A DNA stretch of 64,000 nt from an uncultured bacterium (GTDB lineage: Bacteria > Bacillota_I > Bacilli_A > RF39 > UBA660): the NCBI GenBank assembly GCA_946560065.1, contig CAMNUE010000001.1, positions 275,564 through 339,563 of the forward strand, in the 5' to 3' direction. Below the pieces are notes generated by a model. That model was not told the origin of the DNA, did not search any database, and saw nothing but the letters and a program-made list of their open reading frames with translations. The position numbers were made by a program, and so were the translations under genes. How positions within the stretch are numbered: position 1 is the first letter of the stretch; each line of letters starts with the position of its first letter. Of this stretch, positions 35,073-44,091 are shown piece by piece.

Positions 35073-35752
35073 ATGAATAAAAAGTAATAATAATTGCAAT
35101 TGTCGTTGCAATAATATTAGTTACTTGTGCTGGAACTTCTTTCCTTTTTAATAAGAGTAACGATACTGGACTAGATAACAACATTAAAAATGAGAACAAG
35201 AAAAAATGAACCAGAATGATTGATTTAGAAAGTAGTAAAGTTTTAGTAACTTATTTTTCAGAGACAGGAAATACTCAAAAACTAGCTAAATTAATCTCTG
35301 ATGAAGTTGGAGGAGACTTTAGAAAAATAGAAACTGTTAAATCATATCCAGTTAAAAATATAAGTTTTATAATAACATCTAGCTTATCGCTTATTTTTGG
35401 TATACTATCAAGTGAAGATATCTTAAGCTTTTTAAATATAAGAAATCTTCAAATAATTAAATTTCATAAAATGATTTCGTATATAAGTTTAGTTTTAGTT
35501 GGTCTTCATTTAGGTATCAATCTAAACATCATGATAATTAAGATTCAAAGATTAATTAAGAACAGAGTACTTTTAAATTTAATTAGAGTTCCAATTATAA
35601 TGTATGGAGTATATTCTTTCTGTAAACATGATATTATAAAACATATTACAGGATATTATGAATTTGCTTTTAGTGATTGTATCTTTATTGTAAATTTTAT
35701 AAGATACACAAGCATCATTCTAGCAAGTTCTTTAATTACAAATTATATATAA
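35073..35752 (+). pseudogene. Frameshifted flavodoxin N-terminus fused to a DUF4405-like membrane protein
   Basis: From 35073 a signal-anchor frame (VIIIAIVVAIILVTC) appears if one A is added to the A5 run at 35079-35083. The frame then meets TGA at 35207-35209 and continues into an open frame at 35216. That frame begins like a flavodoxin (KVLVTYFSETGNTQKLAKLI), breaks off after about 45 residues and passes into a multi-helix membrane protein (FHKMISYISLVLVGLHLG, then RVPIIMYGVYSF) resembling DUF4405. A deletion joining two adjacent genes explains this. Bases 35216-35752 could still be translated as a 178-aa chimera. Confidence 0.75.
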
Positions 35753-35779
35753 TATGACCACCAAAAAAGGAGAAAGATA

Positions 35780-36301
35780 ATGAGTAATGATGAAAATCAT
35801 AGAAATAAAAAAAGTATTGTTATTTATTTTAGTAGAGCTGATGAAAATTATGCAGTAGGCTACATTGACAAAGGAAATACTGAAGTAATCGCCGAATATA
35901 TAAGTGAACTAACTAATGCCGATATGTTTAAAGTAGAGCCAGCTAATCCTTATTCAAAAGACTATGATACTTGTATCCAAGAAGCCGAAGAAAGACAATC
36001 AAAACATGACGCTCCAATTACCAAATGTCTTCCAGATTTAAAAAACTATGAAGTTATATATATTGGTTCCCCAGTATATTGGAACATTATGCCAGAAGAA
36101 ATGGTTACTGCCTTAAAAGAAATTGACTTTAATGACAAAGTAATTAGACTTTTTGTTACACACGAGGGCTCAGGCCTAGGTGAAATTCCAGAACAAATCA
36201 AGAATATCTGTAGAGGAGCAGAGGTGCTTGACGGACTTACTATTCGAGGGGCATTGGTTAATACTTCAAAAGACAAAGTAATAAATTGGATTAAAAAATA
36301 G
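35780..36301 (+). CDS. Flavodoxin
   Basis: A 173-residue intact flavodoxin of the long-chain-like group found in these clusters. The FMN-phosphate loop is SIVIYFSRADENYAVGYIDKGNTEV. The later VIYIGSPVYWNIMPEEM and FVTHEGSGLGEIPEQ segments are the isoalloxazine-binding loop and a conserved helix start. It ends with TAG, showing that TAG is used as a normal stop. An AAGGAGAAA site lies upstream, and the cupin gene follows after 15 bases. Confidence 0.9.
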   Translation: MSNDENHRNKKSIVIYFSRADENYAVGYIDKGNTEVIAEYISELTNADMFKVEPANPYSKDYDTCIQEAEERQSKHDAPITKCLPDLKNYEVIYIGSPVYWNIMPEEMVTALKEIDFNDKVIRLFVTHEGSGLGEIPEQIKNICRGAEVLDGLTIRGALVNTSKDKVINWIKK

Positions 36302-36316
36302 AGAGAAGGTAATATC

Positions 36317-36781
36317 ATGAATAAAGAACAATTTGATAAAGACAATGTATTTGGATTAGGAAACTTCAATGAAGGATTTAAAGAGTATTTTAGTGGAGAA
36401 TCTTTCTTAAATCCGCTAACAAATCCTAAAGAGTGTCCATTATTTTTAGCAAATGTAACATTTGAACCAGGTTGTAGAAATAATTGGCACATTCATCACG
36501 CAAAAAGCGGAGGAGGACAACTGTTAATTTGTACAGCAGGAGAAGGTTGGTATCAGGAAGAAGGTAAAGAAGCAATTAGCTTAAAACCAGGAGTAGTAAT
36601 CACAATCCCAGCTAATGTTAAACATTGGCATGGAGCAAAAAAAGATTCTTGGTTTAGTCATATTGCGATTGAAGTGCCAGGAGAAGATACATCTAACGAA
36701 TGGTTAGAACCAGTAAGTGATGAAGAATACGATAAGTTAGGAGGCACAAAATGGAAAAATCAGTTGTTTATGTTTCCATGA
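36317..36781 (+). CDS. Cupin-domain protein
   Basis: A 154-residue single-domain cupin. Motif 1 is CRNNWHIHHAKSGGGQLLICTAGEGW with three His residues suitable for metal binding. Motif 2 is PGVVITIPANVKHWHGA. This subgroup commonly accompanies flavodoxin/aldo-keto reductase clusters. The C-terminal LKWKN-like end (GGTKWKNQLFMFP) overlaps the next gene by 31 bases. Enzymatic activity cannot be assigned. Confidence 0.9.
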   Translation: MNKEQFDKDNVFGLGNFNEGFKEYFSGESFLNPLTNPKECPLFLANVTFEPGCRNNWHIHHAKSGGGQLLICTAGEGWYQEEGKEAISLKPGVVITIPANVKHWHGAKKDSWFSHIAIEVPGEDTSNEWLEPVSDEEYDKLGGTKWKNQLFMFP

Positions 36782-37173
36782 GAGATGATAATAATTATGA
36801 TTGTAGCTATGCAATTGTAACAAAAGCGAAAAATAAAATTCAAAAAAGTGTAATTATTATTCTTAAAGATCTAGAATGTGGTGTTTTTGACTATGAGAAG
36901 TTTAAACTTACTGAAGATTTAAGATTTTTATTATTAAAACAATATGATAATAGTGATTATGCTTTAAAGGATTTTTATAAAATAGTAGGAAAAATGTGTC
37001 ATAAAAATATAGAAAGTAAATACTTTTTAAATCATAAAGAAGAATACAATAGAATAAAATTTGTAGATTTTCAAACAGAGACTATGGATTTTGATTATAA
37101 TGATGAAAAATTATTTTTTAGATATAATTCTTTCCTAAAATTTGTAGAAGAAAAAAGAAGGCTCATTAAATAA
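36751..37173 (+). CDS. Hypothetical protein overlapping the cupin gene
   Basis: A 140-residue protein of unknown function, mixed alpha/beta, Asp/Lys/Phe-rich, without signal peptide. The ATG at 36751 is preferred because GGAGG (36740-36744) lies 6 bases before it inside the cupin gene. A later in-frame ATG at 36778 makes an ATGA overlap but lacks a ribosome-binding site. The overlap implies coupled translation with the cupin. Confidence 0.7.
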   Translation: MEKSVVYVSMRDDNNYDCSYAIVTKAKNKIQKSVIIILKDLECGVFDYEKFKLTEDLRFLLLKQYDNSDYALKDFYKIVGKMCHKNIESKYFLNHKEEYNRIKFVDFQTETMDFDYNDEKLFFRYNSFLKFVEEKRRLIK

Positions 37174-37227
37174 TATATGGTCTCATAAATACAAGCCTCT
37201 TATCGAGAAGAGAGTATAATAAATTGA

Positions 37228-37258
37228 AATAGTAAGACACATGTTTTGCTATTTTTTT
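37228..37258 (+). terminator. Terminator at the end of the flavodoxin/cupin cluster
   Basis: AATAGTAAGAC and GTTTTGCTATT pair with two G-U pairs and a 4-base loop, followed by seven T. Confidence 0.8.
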
Positions 37259-37270
37259 AGTTATGCGAAA

Positions 37271-37321
37271 AAAATATGAAGCATGGTTTGTTAGTAGAAA
37301 AATATGAAGCTATGATATAAT
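37271..37321 (+). promoter_or_regulatory. Extended -10 promoter with 12-bp direct repeat upstream of the UvrA-like gene
   Basis: AAAATATGAAGC occurs at 37271-37282 and again at 37299-37310 (28-base spacing, close to three helical turns). The second copy abuts TGATATAAT (37313-37321). The repeat is a candidate operator; no regulator gene is adjacent. Confidence 0.5.
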
Positions 37322-37355
37322 AAGACTATCAATTTACTTAAGGGGTGATTTATTA

Positions 37356-39632
37356 ATGAATGATATCTTAATAGAAGAAAGTAACGATTTTAATAAAATT
37401 AAAATTATTAATGCCAAGGAAAATAATCTTAAAAATATCTCACTCGAATTAGAAAAACATAAGTTTAATGTTGTTACTGGTGTATCAGGAAGTGGAAAAT
37501 CATCATTAGTTTTTGATTGTATCTATGCCATGGCTCAGACATCTTTTTATGAAACTTTATCGACTTATATAACAAAAAATCTTCCTAAAGTTAGTAAACC
37601 AAATGTAGAAAAGATTATTAATTTATCACCTTGCGTAGTAGTAGAACAAAAAAAGCTTGGGACCAATCCTAGAAGCACGGTTGGAACCTATACAGAAATT
37701 TATACTTATTTAAGACTATTATATTCAAGAGTGGGTTATCCTATCTATGATAGTAGTCATTTTTCCTTCAATACCGCTAAAGGTGCTTGCCGAAAATGTG
37801 GAGGTTTAGGAGTAGAATTAATAATAGATTTGTCAAAGTTAATTGATTTTAATCTATCTTTGAATGAAGGAGCTATTAAACACCGAACTTGGAAAGTAGG
37901 TTCCAGATATTTTAATATTCAAAAATCAACAGGCTATTTTGATATGGATAAGAAACTTAAAGATTATTCAGAAGAAGAATTGAATTTACTTCTATATAAG
38001 GAAACAACATCTTTTATGAATGAAAATGAAGGCTTTGTTCAAAATTGGTCTTATGAAGGAATTGTAAGTAGATTAATTAAACGTCAATCTGATTCTAGAG
38101 GATTGCAAATAAATGATTATGATCGAGAATTCTTTAAAGAAGCAGAATGTTCTCTCTGTGGTGGTTCCAGATTAAATGCTACTGCCTTAAGTGTAAAAGT
38201 TCATGGAAAAACTTTAAAAGATATTTTAAAATTAGAAATAGTTGACTTATATGATTTTATCTCAACAATAGATGAAGTACAAGCTAGTGAGATAGTTTTT
38301 AAGATGGCAAAAGATTTAAAAAAATTAATTGATTTAGGTATTGGATATTTAACATTAAATAGAGGTATTGGTACACTATCTGGAGGAGAGGCTCAAAAAA
38401 TCAAATTAGCCAAAAGTATGAATAACACTTTAAATGAACTTATTTATATTATGGACGAACCTAGTTTAGGTTTTCATAGTAGAGATGTCAATAAAATAAT
38501 CCACTCTATAAAAAATATTGTTGCAAACAACAATACAGCTATCATTGTTGAACATAATAGAGAAGTGATAAATAGTGCAGACAATATTATTGATATTGGT
38601 CCAGAATCTGGAACAAATGGCGGAATGGTAGTTTATAATGGAAAACTTGATGGGATATTAGAAAACACCAATTCCATAACAGGTAAATATTTAAAATTAA
38701 AAAAGCAACTTGGTAAAACAACAAAACCAATTAAAAGTTTCTATGAAGTAAAAGACATTAATATAAACAATATAAAAGATTTAGATATAAAAATTCCATA
38801 TCAAGCATTAACATGTATTACTGGAGTGTCAGGGAGCGGAAAGTCATCTTTAATTAAATATTTAATTAAGAATGATGATAAAATTATAAAAATTGGCAAA
38901 GAAAATATCGGCTTAAACAGTAGAAGTAATGTCGCAACATATACTAAAACGTTCGACATTATTAGAGAAATATTTTCAAAAGAAAATAATGTACCATCAA
39001 GTTTCTTTAGTTTCAATTCAACAGGTGCTTGTGAAAACTGTGGTGGTTCTGGAATAATAAAAATGGATATGCACTTTTTAGGAGATGTTAAGCAAGTATG
39101 TGAAATTTGTCATGGAAAAAGATATAAAAAAGAAGTTTTAAATTATTTATATAAAAATAAAAATATAAATGATATCTTAGAAATGACTATTTTAGAAGCT
39201 TTAGATTTTTTTACCAATAACGAGATAAAGAATAGATTAGAGATTCTCAAAAATGTAGGACTAGAATATTTAAAATTAGGACAAACATTAGACACTTTAT
39301 CTGGTGGTGAGGTCCAAAGAGTGAATATGTCAAAATATTTAATAAAAAAAGGAAATATTTACATTTTTGATGAACCGACACAAGGATTACATTTAAGAGA
39401 TATAGAAGTGCTTAAAAAAGTATTAAAGAAAATGTTAGATAATGGAAACACTATTATAGTCATTGAACATAATTTAGACTTTATACTGGATGCAGACTAT
39501 ATAATTGATATGGGACCAGATGCTGGAAAAAATGGTGGGAGAATAGTCTATGAAGGTTATCTAAAAGATATTATTAATACTAACACCTATACAAGTATAG
39601 CTATTAAAAGATACTTAGAAATTGAGAAATAA
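37356..39632 (+). CDS. UvrA-like ABC ATPase (short UvrA2-type)
   Basis: A 758-residue protein with two ABC ATPase halves. Walker A motifs GVSGSGKS lie at residues 42-49 and 490-497, and signature motifs are LSGGEAQKIKLA and LSGGEVQRVNM. Walker B segments are IYIMDEPSLG and IYIFDEPTQG. Zinc-module cysteines appear as CRKCGG, CSLCGG, CENCGG and CEICHG. Canonical UvrA is about 940 aa and carries a UvrB-binding region; the shorter length points to the UvrA2/drug-resistance-associated group. Its role may be damage or drug tolerance rather than core excision repair. It is a single-gene unit with an AAGGGGTGAT site. Confidence 0.9.
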   Translation: MNDILIEESNDFNKIKIINAKENNLKNISLELEKHKFNVVTGVSGSGKSSLVFDCIYAMAQTSFYETLSTYITKNLPKVSKPNVEKIINLSPCVVVEQKKLGTNPRSTVGTYTEIYTYLRLLYSRVGYPIYDSSHFSFNTAKGACRKCGGLGVELIIDLSKLIDFNLSLNEGAIKHRTWKVGSRYFNIQKSTGYFDMDKKLKDYSEEELNLLLYKETTSFMNENEGFVQNWSYEGIVSRLIKRQSDSRGLQINDYDREFFKEAECSLCGGSRLNATALSVKVHGKTLKDILKLEIVDLYDFISTIDEVQASEIVFKMAKDLKKLIDLGIGYLTLNRGIGTLSGGEAQKIKLAKSMNNTLNELIYIMDEPSLGFHSRDVNKIIHSIKNIVANNNTAIIVEHNREVINSADNIIDIGPESGTNGGMVVYNGKLDGILENTNSITGKYLKLKKQLGKTTKPIKSFYEVKDININNIKDLDIKIPYQALTCITGVSGSGKSSLIKYLIKNDDKIIKIGKENIGLNSRSNVATYTKTFDIIREIFSKENNVPSSFFSFNSTGACENCGGSGIIKMDMHFLGDVKQVCEICHGKRYKKEVLNYLYKNKNINDILEMTILEALDFFTNNEIKNRLEILKNVGLEYLKLGQTLDTLSGGEVQRVNMSKYLIKKGNIYIFDEPTQGLHLRDIEVLKKVLKKMLDNGNTIIVIEHNLDFILDADYIIDMGPDAGKNGGRIVYEGYLKDIINTNTYTSIAIKRYLEIEK

Positions 39633-39823
39633 CCCTTCATAAATATAAAATTATTGTCAATGTTAGGGGGAAAAGTAAGAAACTCTTATATGAAGCCGGA
39701 ATATTAATGAAACTATCATATTTAAAGATACAACAATTTGGTTGACATTACTTAATGTTAATTTTAAAACAATAACAGAACATTTCCAAACTATGATATA
39801 CTTTTAATAAAGAGGGTGGAAAA

Positions 39824-41770
39824 ATGTATAATCAAGTGTATATAAACGACTTTACTGATAATTACTATAAACATTATCTAAATAATCCCAATAAATTATC
39901 TATCATAAAGTCAGAGTATTTAAAGCAGTATGCTGATAATTCGGATGCACTATTACTAGCATTTAAAGAGTCACTAGATCATTATGTTTTACAACAAATA
40001 TTAAAAGATGAAAATTACATTAATAGTAGAGAATTTCAGAATTATCTTAACTATATTATGCACATTGTAGAAGAAAAAAGACAAAATATCGAAGGGAAAA
40101 TATACAATATTGAATTATCTACAAATGTAGTTTTTAGAAATGATAATATAAGAAAAAATATATTTAATAAATATTATAACGAAAAGACAATAAATTCATT
40201 TGAAAATCATATAAATAGTACAAAAGAACACATAAATGTTATTTGCAGAAAAATGGTTAATAGAGAAAGAGTCTCTCAAGATGAAATAAATTTAGTTGGT
40301 GATTATATTTATTCAAGTCGAAATTTCACTAATAATATAGGAAAAATATATGCAGAATATATTTTTAATGAGATAACACCCGATTCTAACATTAAAATGT
40401 CCCTTCCGATGTTAGGAGCATTAACTTCTTATTTCTCCCAATGTCATTCTGTTGATGATGAGATTAAAAATTCTAGAACATTTATAGCTAACTTTGATAA
40501 TAAAAAAGAAGATATAGCTCATAAATCAGGTAGCAGAAGATATTGTTATTTTAGTAAGAAATATTTTGGAAAAGCATCACTTATTAAAGATGATTCCATG
40601 AACACTTCAAGAATTATTTACAGCAACCGTGAAAATGTAGATTTATATCATCTTCTAATGATTGCCTTTCATGAATTAACACATGACCATCAGCATAATG
40701 AAGGAGCAAGAAAATCTCTTTCATCTAGTGGAATAGCATTTATCGTAAAAGATGTATTAAACAAAAATTTAAATGGATATGTAAAATTAGATAAAAATGG
40801 TAATCCCATTAATATTACAGAATACAGTGAAAATCACGATTCTACAGAATACGAAATACAAGCAGATGAAGAGGCTTGGAGACAATGCCGAAAATTTATT
40901 GCGGCTCATTGTCGACAATACGCTTATAAGCATCATTTAAATAGTTCAATCGCAATTTCACGAGAAAATAAATGCTACCAAAATGAGCAGGCTATTAGAG
41001 CAAGGCGTGCATTTTCTTTAAAAAAAGATAAAGAAGGAAAAACTCTATATTATTTACTCTACGATATTAAAAATTTAGTTGCTATAACTCAGGAAAATCC
41101 AAGTATTCTAGAAAAATATCCTGCACTAAAAACTTATCTGGATTCTTCCGGGAATCTTGATACATCGATTTTATTCACAACAAATATTACAAGTAAGGAT
41201 AACGCTGGCTTAAATGCAGATAATACAGGATTGGAATTTGCAACATACATGTTGGATTTTGGAACCGATGAAATATTAGAAAAAATAAGTAGTGGTAACT
41301 TAACTGAAAAACATATCCTAAATTTAATCTTAAACATTTACAATATAATGCACCAAAATGTATTAAAAATACGTGATTTTGCTAAAACAGATAAAAAAGG
41401 TTATTTTAAAACAAATCATAACTATGATTTAAAAAACGATTCTGATAAGATTTATAATTATTTTTTTGAAAAAAATGCCGTAGAAACATATAATGCGATG
41501 AAAATTTTATCATCAATTAATAGTAATTATCCACAGATTGATGTGTCAGACTATAATGATACAAAGTATTACACCAGTTATTTCTATGAGCTATTGTCAA
41601 AAACAAAAAATATTAATTTAGAAAAAATACAAGCTCTTTGTGACAAATATGATAATTCAAAAAATCCAATATTGTTGGAATTGTCAGGCTACATGAAAAT
41701 TAATATTCTCCAACTTTATGGTCAGTATAATGACGACCAAGATACGACTGATATAAACAAAAGAATATAA
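39824..41770 (+). CDS. Putative zinc metalloprotease-like protein (HExxH), unknown family
   Basis: A 648-residue cytoplasmic protein (no signal peptide or membrane helix). The centre holds FHELTHDHQH, an HExxH zincin motif at residues 283-287, with hydrophobic residues before it (LLMIA) as usual. About 60 residues later EYEIQADEEAW could supply the third ligand Glu in a gluzincin-like arrangement. The N-terminal 200 residues are helical, and the C-terminus is Asn/Lys-rich and helical. The family is not recognised. It is preceded by 191 non-coding bases with a TATGATATACT box and an AGAGGG site. Confidence 0.75.
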   Translation: MYNQVYINDFTDNYYKHYLNNPNKLSIIKSEYLKQYADNSDALLLAFKESLDHYVLQQILKDENYINSREFQNYLNYIMHIVEEKRQNIEGKIYNIELSTNVVFRNDNIRKNIFNKYYNEKTINSFENHINSTKEHINVICRKMVNRERVSQDEINLVGDYIYSSRNFTNNIGKIYAEYIFNEITPDSNIKMSLPMLGALTSYFSQCHSVDDEIKNSRTFIANFDNKKEDIAHKSGSRRYCYFSKKYFGKASLIKDDSMNTSRIIYSNRENVDLYHLLMIAFHELTHDHQHNEGARKSLSSSGIAFIVKDVLNKNLNGYVKLDKNGNPINITEYSENHDSTEYEIQADEEAWRQCRKFIAAHCRQYAYKHHLNSSIAISRENKCYQNEQAIRARRAFSLKKDKEGKTLYYLLYDIKNLVAITQENPSILEKYPALKTYLDSSGNLDTSILFTTNITSKDNAGLNADNTGLEFATYMLDFGTDEILEKISSGNLTEKHILNLILNIYNIMHQNVLKIRDFAKTDKKGYFKTNHNYDLKNDSDKIYNYFFEKNAVETYNAMKILSSINSNYPQIDVSDYNDTKYYTSYFYELLSKTKNINLEKIQALCDKYDNSKNPILLELSGYMKINILQLYGQYNDDQDTTDINKRI

Positions 41771-42056
41771 GTAAAACCACAACTAAAACGTCAATATAGT
41801 AACACACTATCAAGCCATCCAAATCAATAAAAAATGTGTATTTACCTTTCAAGATTGAAATACAAAAATTGGATAAAGCAATATATAAATATGGATATGA
41901 CAAAGAATACGATTAAAATGCTTATCGAGACACATATAAGAATCAGATAAAATAGGGCATGCTAAGAATTTTTAATTATGTATGATGTAATAACAATAGA
42001 AAGCATATCACATTGAGTACAGAATATTATTAACTGAATTAGAAAAGGAAGATAAC
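41771..42056 (+). other. Non-coding gap with probable gene remnant
   Basis: 286 bases with no convincing gene. One frame, 41787-41915, is open for 42 codons and reads PFKIEIQKLDKAIYKYGYDK before TAA, then a further 12 codons to TAG. There is no start codon with a ribosome-binding site. It is best read as debris of a helical protein gene. The gap ends in the AAAGGAAGA site of the cupin gene. Confidence 0.4.
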
Positions 42057-42410
42057 ATGAAATATAAAAAGATTAAGTATGAAGATACAACAAAATTTAA
42101 TAAATGTGGAGTCGACTTCATCGGCTATGGACCAATAAATGATAATATGTCATTTGTTATGGAAACAGTAGAAAAAGGTCATTTCGAAGAATTTATTCAT
42201 GATAAAAGCACCTTCACCTATATATTTTTAGAAGGAAAAGGAACCTTTTATCTAGATGATGAAGAAGTAAATGTAAAAGCAGGGGATGTTCTATCAATTA
42301 ATCCAGGTACTAGAATCTACTATAAAGGAAATTTAAAACAACTATTAATAGTAACACCTGCCTATGATCCAAAATATGAAAGACACATTAGAAATATCGA
42401 AGAATTATAA
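42057..42410 (+). CDS. Small cupin-domain protein
   Basis: A 117-residue single cupin domain. Motif 1 is TYIFLEGKGTFYLDDEEV, and motif 2 is KAGDVLSINPGTRIYYKG. The usual His/Glu metal ligands are mostly replaced (FTYIFLEG rather than HxHxxxE; Tyr in motif 2), so it may bind a ligand without catalysis. No signal peptide is present. It is 29 bases upstream of the phosphoesterase gene, possibly in the same unit. Confidence 0.87.
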   Translation: MKYKKIKYEDTTKFNKCGVDFIGYGPINDNMSFVMETVEKGHFEEFIHDKSTFTYIFLEGKGTFYLDDEEVNVKAGDVLSINPGTRIYYKGNLKQLLIVTPAYDPKYERHIRNIEEL

Positions 42411-42439
42411 TAAAAAAGTTAGATTAGTGGAGGAGTAAT

Positions 42440-43201
42440 ATGGAAAGAATAGCTTTAATCTCAGATATTCATTCTAATATTGTAGCGCTTAATGCTGTAT
42501 TAGATGACATTGAAGAGAGAAATATTACGAAGATTTATTGTCTTGGAGATTTAGTTCTAAAAGGTTCCTCGCCATGCGAAGTTGTAGATTTAATTAGAGA
42601 AAAATGTGAAATAGTAATAAAAGGTAACTGCGATGATTACGTCGTAAATTATCCGAACTACCATACTGTCTGGTATAAAGAACTTTTAAACCATGAACAT
42701 ATTGAATATTTAGATAATTTACCTGTGTATAAGGATTTATATATAAGTGGAAGCCATGTAAGATTGTTTCACGCAACAAAAGACGATTTAAATATCAGAA
42801 TATTTGATAATTCAACCATTGAAGAGAAATTAAAATTATTTGAAGATAAAAATAATAATATTCCTGATATAGTGATATATGCTGATATCCATAAACAATA
42901 TTTGGAAAAAATAAGAAATAAAACAATTATAAATATTGGTAGTGTAGGTAACTCCTTAGAAATATCTCATGAAGTTGATGAAAATGAAGATATGTCTGAA
43001 ATAACCCAAGCTCATTACTGCGTTATCGAAGGTGAACTAAATTGTAAAACAAAGAAATCCCTATCAATACAATTCGTACGTGTCCCATACGATATAAATA
43101 AGGAATTAGAAGAAGCCAAAAAAAACGATTCTCCAGATTACGAAATATATGAAAGAGAATTACTACATGCTAAATATCGTGGAAAAGAACAATCAAACTA
43201 A
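42440..43201 (+). CDS. Metallophosphoesterase (YfcE/calcineurin-like)
   Basis: A 253-residue two-metal phosphoesterase. Motifs in order are ISDIHSN (metal-binding Asp and His, residues 7-13), CLGDLV with the second-metal Asp, IKGNCDDYV where Asn acts as ligand, and LFHATKDD near residue 110. A late NIGSVGNS replaces the usual NPGSVG. This resembles the predicted phosphodiesterases of the MPP_PAE1/YfcE type. The substrate is unknown. It has a GGAGG site. Confidence 0.9.
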   Translation: MERIALISDIHSNIVALNAVLDDIEERNITKIYCLGDLVLKGSSPCEVVDLIREKCEIVIKGNCDDYVVNYPNYHTVWYKELLNHEHIEYLDNLPVYKDLYISGSHVRLFHATKDDLNIRIFDNSTIEEKLKLFEDKNNNIPDIVIYADIHKQYLEKIRNKTIINIGSVGNSLEISHEVDENEDMSEITQAHYCVIEGELNCKTKKSLSIQFVRVPYDINKELEEAKKNDSPDYEIYERELLHAKYRGKEQSN

Positions 43202-43227
43202 ATTTAAATAACTTCTGAATAATAAAA

Positions 43228-43273
43228 CACGAGTTATATTTAAATTATTGGAATAGAAGCTCGTGCTTTTTTT
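43228..43273 (+). terminator. Terminator after the phosphoesterase gene
   Basis: CACGAG and CTCGTG form the stem base around a long loop of about 26 bases, followed by a run of T. The stem is short, but placement and T run fit. Confidence 0.65.
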
Positions 43274-43282
43274 AATTTTAAA

Positions 43283-43291
43283 TGTTATAAT
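43283..43291 (+). promoter_or_regulatory. Extended -10 promoter before the acetyltransferase gene
   Basis: TGTTATAAT is an extended -10 element 79 bases before the start codon. Confidence 0.5.
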
Positions 43292-43369
43292 TTATGTAGT
43301 TAATAATAACATAAATTCTAAAAAAGAATATAAAATACCAATTGGATTTATAGAAAAATGGAGGTTCAA

Positions 43370-44080
43370 ATGGAAAAGTTAATGCATATCAAGCCGACCA
43401 AAGAATACGAACTGCAAGCAATAGAATATTTAAATGAATTTTATGAATATAATTCTGAAATAGAAGGAATAGGTCAGTTACATAAATATTTAGATGATTA
43501 TGATGGTTGGTTACAGAAATTAGAGAAAGATAGAAACATGGTGCCTGATGCTAAAATGGTGCCAACCGAAACTTTCTTTTTAGTTCGTGAAGCTGATAAT
43601 AAAATAGTTGGAATGATAAATATTAGACTCGCATTAAATGAGAGATTTAAAAGATTCGGAGGGCATATTGGTTATAGTATTAGACCAACAGAAAGACATA
43701 AAGGTTATAGTAAAATAAATCTTTATTTAGGATTATTATGTTGCCTAGAACATGAAATAGAAGAAGTACTACTAGACTGTGATAAGGCCAATCTTGGCTC
43801 AGCTAAAACCATCCAAGCTTTAGGCGGAAAATTAGTTAGAGAATATTATGAAGAAGATTTAGAATGTACAGTTCAAGATTATCAAATAGCTGTTAAAGAA
43901 AGTCTCAAACAAAACGCAGAATTATACGAACCAATGGTAAATCATTTAGTATTAAAGAACAATGAATTAACTGAAAATATATTCTCCAAACATTCTAGAA
44001 CTGCAGAAGAATATCTCGAAACATATTGGAATAGTAGTGAAAGCTCATACCAGAGTGAAGAAACTCATAAAAGAATATAA
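43370..44080 (+). CDS. GNAT-family N-acetyltransferase with C-terminal extension
   Basis: A 236-residue protein. The GNAT domain covers about residues 5-170, with FFLVREADNKIVGMINIRL (core strands), GHIGYSIRPTERHKGYSKINL (the acetyl-CoA-binding motif A, R-x-x-G-x-S-like) and LDCDKANLGSAKTIQALGG. The remaining 65 residues are a helical extension not seen in typical members. The ATG at 43370 is chosen because GGAGG sits 5 bases before it; the ATG at 43358 overlaps that site. The substrate is unknown. Confidence 0.9.
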   Translation: MEKLMHIKPTKEYELQAIEYLNEFYEYNSEIEGIGQLHKYLDDYDGWLQKLEKDRNMVPDAKMVPTETFFLVREADNKIVGMINIRLALNERFKRFGGHIGYSIRPTERHKGYSKINLYLGLLCCLEHEIEEVLLDCDKANLGSAKTIQALGGKLVREYYEEDLECTVQDYQIAVKESLKQNAELYEPMVNHLVLKNNELTENIFSKHSRTAEEYLETYWNSSESSYQSEETHKRI

Positions 44081-44091
44081 TGTAGAAATTT

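Noticed and set aside
33145..35209. TGA as Trp (Mollicutes code)
   Set aside because: TGA ends several intact genes, for example those ending at 45540, 50052 and 58650, so it is a normal stop.
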